Positions 40,878-49,916 of a DNA stretch of 64,000 nucleotides are shown here, one piece after another. Position 1 is the stretch's first letter; each line of letters opens with the position of its first letter. Both the position numbers and the translations under genes were made by a program. Source of the stretch: Yinghuangia aomiensis (GTDB lineage Bacteria; Actinomycetota; Actinomycetes; Streptomycetales; Streptomycetaceae); contig NZ_BAABHS010000024.1 in NCBI RefSeq assembly GCF_039542225.1, forward strand, positions 62,001 to 126,000. Reading direction: 5' to 3'. The notes below the pieces were generated by a model. The model was not told the origin of the DNA, made no database searches, and saw nothing but the letters and a program-made list of their open reading frames with translations.

Positions 40878-42056
40878 TCACCTCTCCAGCAGCAGCGCCG
40901 TCCCCTGCCCCACGCCGATGCACAGCGTGGCCATTCCCAGCCCCGACCCGGCCGCGGCCAGCTGATGCGCGACCGCGCCGGCCAGCCGCGCCCCGGACGC
41001 CCCCAGCGGGTGCCCCAGCGCGATGGCGCCGCCGCGCGGGTTGACGACGGCCGGATCAAGCTCGGGCCAGGCCGCCAAGCACCCCAGCGCCTGGGCGGCG
41101 AAGGCCTCGTTGAGTTCGACCGTCCGCAGGTCGGCGAAGCTTCGGCCGGCCTTGGCCAGCGCCCGCTGCGCGGCCTCCACCGGGCCGAGCCCGAAGTACT
41201 GCGGTTCGAGCCCGGTCGTCGCCCCGGCGCTGATCCGGGCCAGCGGTTCGCGCCCGAGTGCGGCGAGCCCGGCTTCGTCGGCGATCAGCAAGGCCGCTGC
41301 GCCGTCGTTCAGCGGTGACGAGTTGCCCGCGGTCACCGAGCCGTCGGCCCGGAACGCGGGCTTGAGCGTGCCCAGGGCCTCCATCGAGGTGTTCTCGCGG
41401 ATGGTCTCGTCGCGCGGAAGTTCGGCGACCGGCACCACCTCGCCGTCGTAGACCCCGGCCGCCCACGCCGCCGCGGCCTTGCGGTGGCTCGCCAATGCGA
41501 ACGCGTCCTGCGCCTCGCGCGTGATGCCGTACTTGTCGGCGATCAGCTCCGCGCCCTCGCCCAGCCCCACGGTCCACTCCCCCGGCATCCGCGGGTTGAC
41601 CATGCGCCACCCGAGGGTGGTGGAGTGCAACTGCTGCGCGCCCGCCGGGAATCCGCGCTCCGGCTTGGCCATCACCCACGGCGCGCGGCTCATGGACTCC
41701 ACACCGCCCGCGACCGCGATCGACGCATCCCCGACGGCAACCGCACGGTAGGCCTGCACGACGGCTTCCAGCCCGGACGCACAGAGCCGGTTGACGGTCA
41801 CGCCGGGCACGGTGACCGGAAGTCCGGCGAGCAGCACCGCCATGCGCGCGACGTTGCGGTTCTCCTCCCCCGCGCCGTTGGCGTTGCCGAAGTACACGTC
41901 GTCGATCCGCGCCGGGTCGAGCGCCGGGCTGCGGTCGACGAGCGCGCGCAGCACGCCCGCGGCCAGGTCGTCGGGGCGGACGCCGGACAGGGCACCGGCG
42001 TACTTGCCGATCGGCGTGCGGACGGCGTCGGCGATGTAGACGTCACGCGTGGTCAT
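40878..42056 (-). CDS. acetyl-CoA acyltransferase, beta-ketoadipyl-CoA thiolase type
   Basis: The 392-residue protein has the thiolase active residues: Cys92 in VNRLCASGLEAV, His349 in ALGHPLGASG and Cys379 in MATLCIGVGQGTA. The sequence fits PcaF/PaaJ-type thiolases that cleave beta-ketoadipyl-CoA into succinyl-CoA and acetyl-CoA, the last step of protocatechuate catabolism. ATG 42056 follows GGAGG. A PcaR-type double IclR regulator diverges from it, which supports that role, but other pca genes are not in the window. Confidence 0.85.
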   Translation of the reverse strand: MTTRDVYIADAVRTPIGKYAGALSGVRPDDLAAGVLRALVDRSPALDPARIDDVYFGNANGAGEENRNVARMAVLLAGLPVTVPGVTVNRLCASGLEAVVQAYRAVAVGDASIAVAGGVESMSRAPWVMAKPERGFPAGAQQLHSTTLGWRMVNPRMPGEWTVGLGEGAELIADKYGITREAQDAFALASHRKAAAAWAAGVYDGEVVPVAELPRDETIRENTSMEALGTLKPAFRADGSVTAGNSSPLNDGAAALLIADEAGLAALGREPLARISAGATTGLEPQYFGLGPVEAAQRALAKAGRSFADLRTVELNEAFAAQALGCLAAWPELDPAVVNPRGGAIALGHPLGASGARLAGAVAHQLAAAGSGLGMATLCIGVGQGTALLLER

Positions 42057-42150
42057 GCGGCCTCCACGGGAGCGAGCGCAGGCGCGCAGCGCGTACCGGT
42101 GGGGCAGATGTCGTCGCCAGGCGACCGCTCTCCCGTCCATCCGGAATGTT

Positions 42151-42177
42151 GTTCGCCTGATGAACTCTTGTGCATAA
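42151..42177. promoter_or_regulatory. IclR-type operator and promoter candidate
   Basis: GTTC-GCCTGAT-GAAC (42151-42165) is an inverted repeat in the gap between thiolase and regulator, followed by a -10 candidate CATAAT (42172-42177) on the plus strand. It resembles small inverted half-sites bound by PcaU/PobR-type IclR proteins. Confidence 0.4.
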
Positions 42178-42273
42178 TTGTGGCTGCGCAGAGTTTGGTG
42201 GTGCGTGCGGTGTCTGTCAACGGCTTCTTCCGGCTGCCGGCTCCCGCGCCCGAGTCGCCGGAGGCCCCTCGCC

Positions 42274-43956
42274 ATGTCCCAGCCGGAGCCCGCCCAAGGC
42301 CCTCCCCCGGCCGACGGAGAGCCGCCCGCGGAAGCCGTCCGCCCCCTCGAACGCGGGCTCGCGCTCCTGCGCGCGATGGCCGTGGACCCCGACCCGCGCA
42401 CCCGCCCCGGCGACCTGGCCCGCGTCACCGGGCTCGCCCGGGCGACGGTGGACCGGATCGCCGCCACCCTGGTCCGGCTCGGCTACGTCCGGCACGAAGG
42501 CCGCGACCTCGCCCTCACCCCGCAGGCCGCCGAACTCGGCAATGCCTACCTGGCCTCGTCGGGGCTCGCCGCGGCCGTGCGGCCGTACGCCGAGGCCCTC
42601 GCCGACCGGCTCGACGAATCGGTGTCGGTGGCCGTCCCGGACGGCGACGGCGTGCGTTTCGTCGTCCAGGCCACCCGCCGCCGCGCGATGGCCGTCGCGT
42701 TCCGCATCGGCGACCTCCTCCCCGCGGAACGCTGCGCACCCGGTGCCCTCTTCGCCGCGGCGTGGACCGACGCCGACTGGCAGGCGTGGCGCGCCCGACG
42801 CGCCCGGGAGCAGGGCGACACCGCCTTCCCGGCTCTTCCGCTGCGCCGTCCTCGCGACGCACACGCCTCCAGCGAGGCCGAGTTCGCGGACCGCGTCGAC
42901 ATCGCCCGCACCCACGGCCACAGCACCGACAGCGGCCTGATCGAACCCGGGCTCATCGCGATTGCCGTCCCGGTCCTCGACGGCGACGGGCGGATCGTGT
43001 GCGCGCTCAGCGTGGTCAGCCACACCAGCAGGCACACCCCCGCAACCCTCGCCGACATCGCCCTCGGCCCCGCCCGCGACACCGCCGCCGCGATGGCGGC
43101 CGCGATCCGCCCCGACGCCCCCGGCCCCGCGCCGCGGCCGCACGCACCCGCGGCGGATCCGCGGCTCAAGGACGAACTCGGCGCGGAATACCTGCAATCG
43201 CTCGCCCGCGGCCTGGACGTCCTGTGCGCCCTGGGCACGACGCGCGGCCCCATGACCCTCGCCGACGTCGCCCGCGCCGCGGCACTCCCGCGCGCCACGG
43301 CACGGCGGTCGCTCATCACCCTCGACTACCTGGGCTACGCGGAGCCGCACGGCAAGGGTTTCGCCCTGACACCGCGCGTCCTCGACCTCGGCTACGCCCG
43401 CCTGGCCGGCCTCGCCCTGCCCGAGGTCCTGCTCCCGCACCTGACCGAACTCGTGCGCACAGTAGGCGAATCCGCATCCGCGGCGGTCCTGGACGGCGAC
43501 GACATCCGCTACATCGCCCGCGTGCCGACCCGGCGCATCATGCGCGTCGACATCACCGTCGGCACGCGCATGCCCGCCGCCCTGGCCTCGATGGGCCGCG
43601 TCCTGCTGGCCGCCCTCCCGCCCGCCGAGCGGGCCGACTACCTGTCGCGCGTCCGCATCGAACCGCGTACCCCGCGCAGCGCGTCCACCCCCGCGGAGGT
43701 CGCGTCCGCCGTCGACCGCGCGGCGGCCGACGGATACGCCCAAGTCGACCAGGAGTTGGAAGAAGGCCTGCGCTCGTTGAGCGTCCCCGTACGCGACGCC
43801 GACGGGCATGTGGTGGCGGCGGTCAACGTCGCCCACCACGCGTCGCGGGGTACGCCGGACGAGACGCGCGACGAGATCCTGCCCCCGCTGCGCCTGGCAG
43901 CCGCGCGAGCGGAGGCGGACCTGCGGGCCTTGGGGCAGTGGTCCCGAGTCAGGTAA
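42274..43956 (+). CDS. tandem IclR-family regulator (two complete IclR units)
   Basis: The 560-residue protein contains two IclR proteins in one chain. Unit one has a helix-turn-helix at about 21-80 (RPGDLARVTGLARATVDRIAATLVRLGYV) and an effector domain to 270; unit two has its helix-turn-helix at about 305-365 (TLADVARAAALPRATARRSLITLDYLGYA) and effector domain 370-560, the latter ending VAAVNVAHHASRGT. The second is closer to PcaR/PobR-type proteins. ATG 42274 follows GGAGG by 9 bases. Being divergent from the thiolase gene, it likely controls beta-ketoadipate genes. Confidence 0.88.
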   Translation: MSQPEPAQGPPPADGEPPAEAVRPLERGLALLRAMAVDPDPRTRPGDLARVTGLARATVDRIAATLVRLGYVRHEGRDLALTPQAAELGNAYLASSGLAAAVRPYAEALADRLDESVSVAVPDGDGVRFVVQATRRRAMAVAFRIGDLLPAERCAPGALFAAAWTDADWQAWRARRAREQGDTAFPALPLRRPRDAHASSEAEFADRVDIARTHGHSTDSGLIEPGLIAIAVPVLDGDGRIVCALSVVSHTSRHTPATLADIALGPARDTAAAMAAAIRPDAPGPAPRPHAPAADPRLKDELGAEYLQSLARGLDVLCALGTTRGPMTLADVARAAALPRATARRSLITLDYLGYAEPHGKGFALTPRVLDLGYARLAGLALPEVLLPHLTELVRTVGESASAAVLDGDDIRYIARVPTRRIMRVDITVGTRMPAALASMGRVLLAALPPAERADYLSRVRIEPRTPRSASTPAEVASAVDRAAADGYAQVDQELEEGLRSLSVPVRDADGHVVAAVNVAHHASRGTPDETRDEILPPLRLAAARAEADLRALGQWSRVR

Positions 43957-43968
43957 GCCGCGGCGCGG

Positions 43969-44805
43969 CTACACGACCAGCGACCCCAGCGGCGGGCACG
44001 GCATCAACGCCCGCCCGGCTCCCGGCCGTTCCCGGAACGCGCGGGCCTCGGCGGCGCGCTGCCGCGCACGCTCGACGCGGTCCGCTTCCCAACTGTCGCG
44101 GCGCGCCTGGCGCTCGTCCCAGCTGTCGTCGATGAGCGACAGCGAGATGTTGTTGGAACTGCGGTTGATGTCCGAGTTCATGGCCAGGTGCTGGAGCACC
44201 CGCTGCACGGCGATCAGCTCCAGCCGGGCCACGAACACCCCGGCGGTCTGCGGTTCCCGGATGGGCAGCGGGGCTTGGGCAAGGAGGGACACCCCGGTGT
44301 CGTGGCGTCCGATGTTGTCGATGGACGCCTGCGTCGCTTCCCGGCTCATCGCCTGGATTTCCCGGGTCAGCCACAGCAGTTCGTCGAGGTCCGCCTCGCT
44401 GACGCGCATCCGGCCGTAGATCGCGGTGAACCGGGGGTCGCCCCAGAAGGGGCGGAAGACCGGGTCGTTCAACGCCACGCAGTTGCTGTACCCGGCAGCG
44501 ACCGCGCCGCCGAGGTGGCTGAGCGCCGCGTCGTAGTTGCGGTGCTTGAACGCGAGCGTGGCCAGGCCGGAGTTCGCGGCAGCGACGATCCACTGGCCTT
44601 GCGGACCGAGCGCCGTGCCGCGCAGGACGAGGTCGCGCATCCCCGCGGCCACGTCCACCTTCAGCCCGGCACCCGTCATCGCTCGGGAGAACCGGTCGCG
44701 CAGCCCGCCGGGCTGACCGGACGACGGCTGTGCTTCCCGCCCCTGCAGCAGAGCCGCCGTCAGATCCACAAAACGACCGCTCAACGCCTGCACCGAATCG
44801 ACCAC
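43969..44805 (-). CDS. hypothetical protein with TPR end-of-group-like segment
   Basis: The 278-residue protein includes KHRNYDAALSHLGGAVAAGYSNCVALNDPVFRPFWGDPRFTAIYGRMRVSE, which looks like the capping end of tetratricopeptide arrays (a final helix pair followed by a 'DP-F-x-F-x-x-DPRF' pattern). The rest is helical and charged, with a C-terminal Arg-rich coiled stretch. GTG 44805 lies 7 bases after GGGGAG; a GTG at 44820 is alternative. No enzyme motif was seen. Role probably in protein-protein contact. Confidence 0.6.
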   Translation of the reverse strand: MVDSVQALSGRFVDLTAALLQGREAQPSSGQPGGLRDRFSRAMTGAGLKVDVAAGMRDLVLRGTALGPQGQWIVAAANSGLATLAFKHRNYDAALSHLGGAVAAGYSNCVALNDPVFRPFWGDPRFTAIYGRMRVSEADLDELLWLTREIQAMSREATQASIDNIGRHDTGVSLLAQAPLPIREPQTAGVFVARLELIAVQRVLQHLAMNSDINRSSNNISLSLIDDSWDERQARRDSWEADRVERARQRAAEARAFRERPGAGRALMPCPPLGSLVV

Positions 44806-44984
44806 GACACGTCTCCCCACGACTCAGCCGCGGACCCCACCCCCGGGACCCGATCGCCGCGCTCCCCGCGACGCCCGGCATCGTCTCGCGCGGTGATCCA
44901 ACCGTCCAGCGGAACGGTCGATCCTCGCGGCATCACTTGGTGGCGATGCACATGGGGTTGCGGTGCTCTTGCTAGGTTCGCGGA

Positions 44985-45815
44985 ATGACGGTGGCTTTGA
45001 TCGATTCCGGTCTCGGACTGCTCCCCACGGCCGGCTGGCTGCGCCGGCTGGCGCCGAGTGCCGATCTGCTCCTTTTGCTCGACCCGGACGGCATGCCGTG
45101 GGGCTCGAAGTCGGCGCGCTTCGTCACCGAGCGGCTGCTTGCCGCCGGCGAGATCGCGGTCGAGCGCGGAGCGCAGGCTCTTGTCGTGCCGTGCAACACC
45201 GCCACGGTCACCGCCATCGACGCACTTCGCGCGAACTTCGAGCCGGGGATCCCGGTCATCGGCACCGTCCCGGCCGTCAAACCGGCCGCAGGCGCGGGAG
45301 CCCCCGTCGCCGTCTGGGCCACCGTGCGGACCACCGAAAGCGACTACCAGAAGCGCCTGATCGCGGAACACGCCGACGGTGTGCCGGTGTTCCCTGTCGC
45401 GTGCCCCGGGCTCGCGGAAGCGGTCGACCGCGGCGACACCGCCGCGACCGACCGTGCCGTCGCCGCGGCCATCGAGCAGACACCGCGTGCGTGCAGCTCG
45501 ATCGTCCTCGGCTGTACGCACTACCCGCTGGTCGCCAGCCAGATCATGCGCGGCCTCCCCGCCGCCACCTTGTACGACAGCGCCGAAGCCGTCGCCCGCC
45601 AGACCCTCCGCAGGCTCGACGCCCGCCCCGGAGATTCCGGGGAACCAGGCCGCGTGGACGTCATCCTCAGCGGCCGGCCAGGCGCCCTCCCGCCCGCCGC
45701 GAGCCGCTACCCCGTGGGCCGCGCCCTGGCGACCGCGGCGGCGATGCCCCTGGATTTCCTCACCCCGGCGGTGTCGGCCCCGTGCTCCACGAGCGACACC
45801 CTGCTGCTGGAGTGA
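44985..45815 (+). CDS. glutamate/aspartate racemase family protein
   Basis: The 276-residue protein has the racemase hallmarks IDSGLGLLP (Asp7-Ser8), VPCNTATV with catalytic Cys70, and LGCTHYP with Cys177 and His179. These match MurI glutamate racemase, which supplies D-glutamate for the cell wall, although the N-terminal D-S-G block is followed by L rather than the common VGGL. A -10 candidate TAGGTT lies 6 bases before the ATG and there is no ribosome site, so the gene is probably leaderless. It is a likely paralogue of the housekeeping copy. Confidence 0.8.
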   Translation: MTVALIDSGLGLLPTAGWLRRLAPSADLLLLLDPDGMPWGSKSARFVTERLLAAGEIAVERGAQALVVPCNTATVTAIDALRANFEPGIPVIGTVPAVKPAAGAGAPVAVWATVRTTESDYQKRLIAEHADGVPVFPVACPGLAEAVDRGDTAATDRAVAAAIEQTPRACSSIVLGCTHYPLVASQIMRGLPAATLYDSAEAVARQTLRRLDARPGDSGEPGRVDVILSGRPGALPPAASRYPVGRALATAAAMPLDFLTPAVSAPCSTSDTLLLE

Positions 45816-45846
45816 CGTCCGGGTGGTCGCCCACGAGAGCGCGGGC

Positions 45847-46479
45847 TCAGACCGGGTGGATGTCCGCCCGGATCGCCAGGGCGTCGTCGGTCAATGGGGT
45901 CAGTGAGGTCAGTGGGGTCAGTGGGGTCAGTGGGGTCAGTGGGGTCAGTGGGGTCAGTGCGGACGTGACGACCGCGTCCGCCGTCCACCACGCGCCCTGG
46001 CCCGGCTCCAGAGCACGGCCGCATTCCCAGCGGCCACGCAGGACGTAGACGAGCCCGGCGTGGCCCGGGGTGGGGACCACGGGCGCCGAGGTGGTGCGCA
46101 CCGAGGCCGCCCATGCGCCGCGCCGGGTCATGATGTTGAGGTCGCGGTTGACTCCGCCCAGCAGTGCGGCGTCGATCGCGAGGTCGCCCGGGAAGGAGAA
46201 GGGCTCCCCGATCCGGTCGAGCAGGTGGTCGAGGCCGTCGCCGACCAAGTGCACGCCGGCGCCGTCGAGCAGGGTGATCGTGCGGTCGACGCCCGGGAAG
46301 GCGGAGAACGGCCCGTCCTGCGCGATCGTCGCGATGCTGGCCCGCCACGCGAAGCCGCCGTCGGCCGACGGCTCGGCGGCGACCTCGCGGGTCTCACCGC
46401 CCCCGTTGCGCCACGGCGTCACGGGCAGGAGGTCGCTGTCGAAGACGTGGAAGGGGGCGAAATCAGCGGGGTTGCTCAC
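45847..46479 (-). CDS. hutD: HutD family protein with C-terminal TPL repeat
   Basis: The 210-residue protein begins FHVFDSDLLPVTPWRNGGGETREVA, the HutD signature, followed by a cupin-like body (FRVFPGVDRTITLLDG-type pattern, GDGLDHLLDRIGEPFSFPGD). HutD proteins are linked to histidine utilisation and may limit its rate, but no other hut gene is near. Near the C-terminus seven tandem 9-base units encode repeated Thr-Pro-Leu. GTG 46479 has no clear ribosome site. Confidence 0.8.
   Translation of the reverse strand: MSNPADFAPFHVFDSDLLPVTPWRNGGGETREVAAEPSADGGFAWRASIATIAQDGPFSAFPGVDRTITLLDGAGVHLVGDGLDHLLDRIGEPFSFPGDLAIDAALLGGVNRDLNIMTRRGAWAASVRTTSAPVVPTPGHAGLVYVLRGRWECGRALEPGQGAWWTADAVVTSALTPLTPLTPLTPLTPLTSLTPLTDDALAIRADIHPV
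45896..45958. repeat. seven tandem 9-base repeats inside hutD
   Basis: The unit GGGGTCAGT is repeated seven times, one copy with a single change (GAGGTCAGT). Read on the coding strand, it encodes (Thr-Pro-Leu) repeats. The unit is a multiple of three, so copy-number changes would keep the frame. Confidence 0.85.
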
Positions 46480-46687
46480 GGCGCCAGTATCCCGGCTGCC
46501 GGTATCGCGGCCGCTCCCGGTCCCGGGGCGACGGAGTCGGCGAACCAGGGCAGCAGGGTCCGACCGACGCGGGATCAAGGCCGGCGGGTTCGACGCCGAC
46601 GAACGCCGGTGCTCACTCATCGTGCGGTGTCGAAGCACTCGCCCGGGGGGCCATCGCGCCATACCGGGTGGTGTCCAGGCGTAGTGG

Positions 46688-47932
46688 TCACAGGCGGACG
46701 ACGACCAGGGCGGTGTCGTCGGTGGCCCCGTCGGGAGGCAGAAGCTCGGCGAGGAGTTTGTCGGCCAAGACCTCCGGCGTGTCCGTGTGGTGGCGGCGCA
46801 ATGCGGCGGCGAGGTCGCTCAGGCCTGCGTCGATGTCGCGTTCACGGCGTTCGACGAGTCCGTCGGTGTACAGCACCAGCGTGGCGCCGTTGCGGTACCC
46901 GGTCATGGCCTGGGCCCGGGAGGCATGTTCCGGAAGGGCGCCGAGCGGCGGCTCGGTAGCCTGGTCGAGGAACTCGACGACGCCGTCGGCCCGCACCAAC
47001 GCCGGAGGGAGGATGCCGGCGACGCTGTAGGTGAGCGTCCGTGCGGCGCGATCGGCCGTCACGCAGGCCGCCGCCGCGCACTCCGCCCCCGCGACCGACC
47101 GTGCGTACAAGTCCAGAGCCTCCAACGCCTGCGCCGGTCCGTCGGCGATCCGGTCCACGGCGCTGAGGGCACTGCGAAGTTGCCCCATCACGCATGCCGC
47201 GGCCAGGCCGTGCCCGACCACGTCCCCCACGTTGACCGCCACGCAGTCGCCGGGAAGATCGGACACGTCGAACCAGTCCCCGCAGACGTTGAGCGAGCCG
47301 ACCGCAGGCTGGTAGCGCACAGCCACCCGCTCGTCTGCGACAGACCCGGGATCGGGCAGCATCGCCGCCTGAAGCGACAACGCGACCTCGCGTTCGCGCG
47401 CGTACGCGCGCCGCAACCTGGCGTTGACCTCCTGAAGCTCGCCGGCCCGCTCGTACAGCTCCGACTCCAGCACCCGGGCGCGTTCCTCGGCCAGGTATCC
47501 GCCGGCCCCGGCCCCTTTGCGGGCGCGGATCAGCTCGGTGATCTCCTCGACTCGGTGCACGATGAGCACCACGTCGCCGCCGGGGTTCTTGACCGGGGTG
47601 TTGACCGTGCTCCAGTAGCGCTCATGGAAGACACCGGGCCGGTCGGGATCCTCGACGTCGTAGCGGTGCAAGGCCATGACGTCCCGTTCGCCCGTCTCCA
47701 GGACGCGCCCGAACGATGCGCCCAGTTTCCGGGCACCGGAGGTGCTCGGATCCTGGGGACTGTCGGGAAAGAGTTCGAGGAGATGTCCTCCCACCAGCTG
47801 TTCGCGGCGCCGCCCGGCAACATCCACGTAGCGTTCGTTGACGTCCGCGACCACCAGGTCCGGAGTCAGCAGGGCGATCGCCCCGGGCAAAGCCTGGTAG
47901 ACGGCCTCGTAGTCAATGCCTGCTTCGCCCAT
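46688..47932 (-). CDS. PAS-PP2C (SpoIIE-type) serine phosphatase
   Basis: The 414-residue protein has a PAS domain (about 8-135: YQALPGAIALLTPDLVVADVNERYVDVAGRRREQLVG), a helical linker, and a SpoIIE-type PP2C phosphatase (about 190-414) with VGSLNVCGDWFDVSDLPGD, VGDVVGHGLAAACVM and the metal Asp in ATDDTALVVVRL. Such RsbU-like enzymes dephosphorylate anti-anti-sigma factors. ATG 47932 follows GAGGCGG. No anti-sigma gene is adjacent, so the partner is encoded elsewhere. Confidence 0.9.
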   Translation of the reverse strand: MGEAGIDYEAVYQALPGAIALLTPDLVVADVNERYVDVAGRRREQLVGGHLLELFPDSPQDPSTSGARKLGASFGRVLETGERDVMALHRYDVEDPDRPGVFHERYWSTVNTPVKNPGGDVVLIVHRVEEITELIRARKGAGAGGYLAEERARVLESELYERAGELQEVNARLRRAYAREREVALSLQAAMLPDPGSVADERVAVRYQPAVGSLNVCGDWFDVSDLPGDCVAVNVGDVVGHGLAAACVMGQLRSALSAVDRIADGPAQALEALDLYARSVAGAECAAAACVTADRAARTLTYSVAGILPPALVRADGVVEFLDQATEPPLGALPEHASRAQAMTGYRNGATLVLYTDGLVERRERDIDAGLSDLAAALRRHHTDTPEVLADKLLAELLPPDGATDDTALVVVRL

Positions 47933-48158
47933 CACACGACCGCCTCGAAGCCCCGAGACCTTGCGCTTGATACACCACGGTGACACACCGACGGCGCGCT
48001 TGCGTGGCAGCCGCGCGGCCCTCGACGGTCGGCCGGCTCGGGTGCGGGCGGCGAACAAGGGTCCGGAGCACACACGGCGCCACCACTCCCGCCTTCTTCA
48101 CGCTGAAGGGGCAGTCCAGGGTGTTCGAGGCCGTGCCGGCCACGCCCGTGCGGGCCGG

Positions 48159-48938
48159 TCAGCGCGCCCCGTCGATGAGCGCGACGATCTTGTCGTAGCC
48201 CTGGGCGGCGGCCAGTTCGCGGGGGGAGATGCCGTTGCCGTCGGGGATGGTGACGTCGGCGCCGCCTTCGATGAGGAGGCGGACGGTCTCGACGTGGTCG
48301 GCGGAGCCGTTGCCGAGCACGATCGCCTCGTGCAGCGCGGTCCACGACAGGTTGTTGACGTGGTTCACCGGGACGCCCGCCTTCAGCAGGATCCTGATGG
48401 TGCTCACGTGGGCGTGCTCACTGGCGGGGATCAGCGCGGTGCCGCCGTAGCGGTTCGTGCTGGTGACGTCGGCGCCGTGGTCGAGGGTCGCCTGGAGGAT
48501 CGCGTCGAGGCCCTCGGCTCCGGCGTAGAGGAACGCGGAGTCTTCGAGGGAGTCCTTGGCGTCGGGCGAGGCGCCGGCGTCCAGGAGGAGCCGGGCGACG
48601 TCGACCGCGTTGGCGCGGGTGGCGAGGATCAGCGGCGTGCGGGCGGCTTCGGCGCGGGCCTCCAGTTCGGCGCCGTCGGCCGGCGCCTTGCGGGCGGCCG
48701 CGACGTCGTTCTTCCGGGCGGCGTCGAACAGGGCCTTGGTCGCCGCGCTCGCGTCGGTGGTGTTGCCGGCGTTCATGCTCGGGGTGCTCCTTTCCGAGGC
48801 GGGCGGTCGGTCGCCCGCGCTACCGGAATCCGTGCACGCCGCGACGCCGAGCAGCACGCCGACGCCCGCCGCGGCCGCGGCCGCGACGCGGACCGGCCCC
48901 GAGGCGCGATTGCTGTGTCCTGTCTGTCGATTCCGCAC
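48159..48938 (-). CDS. ankyrin-repeat lipoprotein
   Basis: The 259-residue protein starts with a lipoprotein signal: Arg-rich n-region, hydrophobic core and lipobox LGVAACTDSG. After a linker, about five ankyrin repeats follow (for example RTPLILATRANAVDVARLLLDAGASPDAK and WTALHEAIVLGNGSADHVETVRLLIEGGADV). It should be anchored at the outer face of the membrane as a protein-binding module. GTG 48938 follows AAGGGAG. In bacteria such proteins are often found beside catalase or heme-related genes; the upstream gene is HbpS-like. Confidence 0.88.
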   Translation of the reverse strand: MRNRQTGHSNRASGPVRVAAAAAAGVGVLLGVAACTDSGSAGDRPPASERSTPSMNAGNTTDASAATKALFDAARKNDVAAARKAPADGAELEARAEAARTPLILATRANAVDVARLLLDAGASPDAKDSLEDSAFLYAGAEGLDAILQATLDHGADVTSTNRYGGTALIPASEHAHVSTIRILLKAGVPVNHVNNLSWTALHEAIVLGNGSADHVETVRLLIEGGADVTIPDGNGISPRELAAAQGYDKIVALIDGAR

Positions 48939-48971
48939 GGCAACGCTCCCTTGCGACTCCTGCTGCGGACT

Positions 48972-49007
48972 CTCCCCGGCGTGCCGCGCGGCGGCATCCC
49001 CGGGGAG
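48972..49007. terminator. terminator after the HbpS-like gene
   Basis: Outer arms CTCCCCGG and CCGGGGAG enclose an inner GCCGC stem, with a small internal loop. It lies between the HbpS-like gene and the ankyrin lipoprotein and could reduce readthrough. Confidence 0.6.
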
Positions 49008-49061
49008 ATGGGGATGCCGCCGCGCACCCGCCGCCGTAGGGCCCGGTCTGGGCCGGTCCGG

Positions 49062-49625
49062 TTACTGGTTGAGGGACGCGACGCCGGCCTGGGCGAACTG
49101 CTCGTCCTGGTCGCCGCTGGGGGCGCCGGCGACGCCGATGGCCGCGATCGGGCCGCCCTTGGCGGTGACCGGGGCGCCGCCGCCGAGGAACAGGGTGCCG
49201 GGGATGTCCTTCAGGGTCGGGTTCTGCGGGAGGCGCTGGACCAGGGTGGAGGTCGGGGCGTTCCAGGACACGGCGGTGAAGGCCTTCTTCTGCGCGGCGT
49301 CGTAGGACTGCGGGCCGGCGCCGTCGCCGCGGAGGGTGACGATGGTGTTGCCGTTGCGGTCCACGACCGCGACGGACACGCGCTGGTTCGCCTTCTTCGC
49401 GGCGTCCAGGGTCGCCTGCGCGGCCTTGGACGCGGCGTCGATCGTCAGGTGATCGGTCTGGAACGTGTCCGGGGTCTTCACGTCCGCCTTGACCGCGGCC
49501 GGCTGCGGGGCGGGCTTGGCGTCCTCCGGGGCGGCGACGGCGACGGCACCGAAGGCGCCCATGCCGACGGCGGCGAGGGCGGCGGAGCCGGTGACGATAC
49601 GGGCACGGCGCGACAGCTTGTTCAT
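49062..49625 (-). CDS. secreted heme-binding GlcG/HbpS-family protein
   Basis: The 187-residue protein has a signal peptide (SRRARIVTGSAALAAVGMG, cleavage near AVA-AP) and a GlcG/HbpS domain: LTIDAASKAAQATLDAAKKANQRVSVAVVDRNGNTIVTLRGDGAGPQSYDAAQKKAFTAVSW, and LFLGGGAPVTAKGGPIAAIGVAGA. In Streptomyces, HbpS binds haem and modulates a neighbouring sensor kinase SenS; no such kinase is adjacent here. The downstream gene is an ankyrin lipoprotein. A GGGGAGC/GCTCCCC hairpin lies in the 5' region. Confidence 0.85.
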   Translation of the reverse strand: MNKLSRRARIVTGSAALAAVGMGAFGAVAVAAPEDAKPAPQPAAVKADVKTPDTFQTDHLTIDAASKAAQATLDAAKKANQRVSVAVVDRNGNTIVTLRGDGAGPQSYDAAQKKAFTAVSWNAPTSTLVQRLPQNPTLKDIPGTLFLGGGAPVTAKGGPIAAIGVAGAPSGDQDEQFAQAGVASLNQ

Positions 49626-49862
49626 GAGGAAACTCCGGGTTCGGCGACACGGACCCGGGGAGCGCCTGCGGCTCCCCGAGCGGACGGGGCGGCGGTGGCC
49701 ACCTGCGGCCTTGCGGCTTCCGGTGTTTTCCGCCGTGCCTCGATCCTGGGTCCGGAACCGGCCCCTTCCCGTCCCCGGAGTGGATGCGTCCGCGCGCCAG
49801 GACGGATGAACCGGGGGTCAACCGATCGGATGATGCGACGGGCTCGGAAGGGGGGAGGACGG

Positions 49863-49905
49863 GGGCGGGCATGCCCGGCAACGCCGCCGCCGCGCATGCC
49901 CGCCC
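49863..49905. terminator. terminator downstream of the VOC gene at 49917
   Basis: Arms of 12 bases, GGGCGGGCATGC and GCATGCCCGCCC, enclose 19 bases. It follows the VOC gene stop by 11 bases. The remaining 49626-49862 holds no gene and only the short 5' hairpin of the HbpS-like gene. Confidence 0.7.
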
Positions 49906-49916
49906 GCGCTCCGCCG

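Noticed and set aside
45896..45958. Tandem repeats as a CRISPR-like array
   Set aside because: Nine-base units with no spacers, inside a coding frame, and no cas gene in the window.
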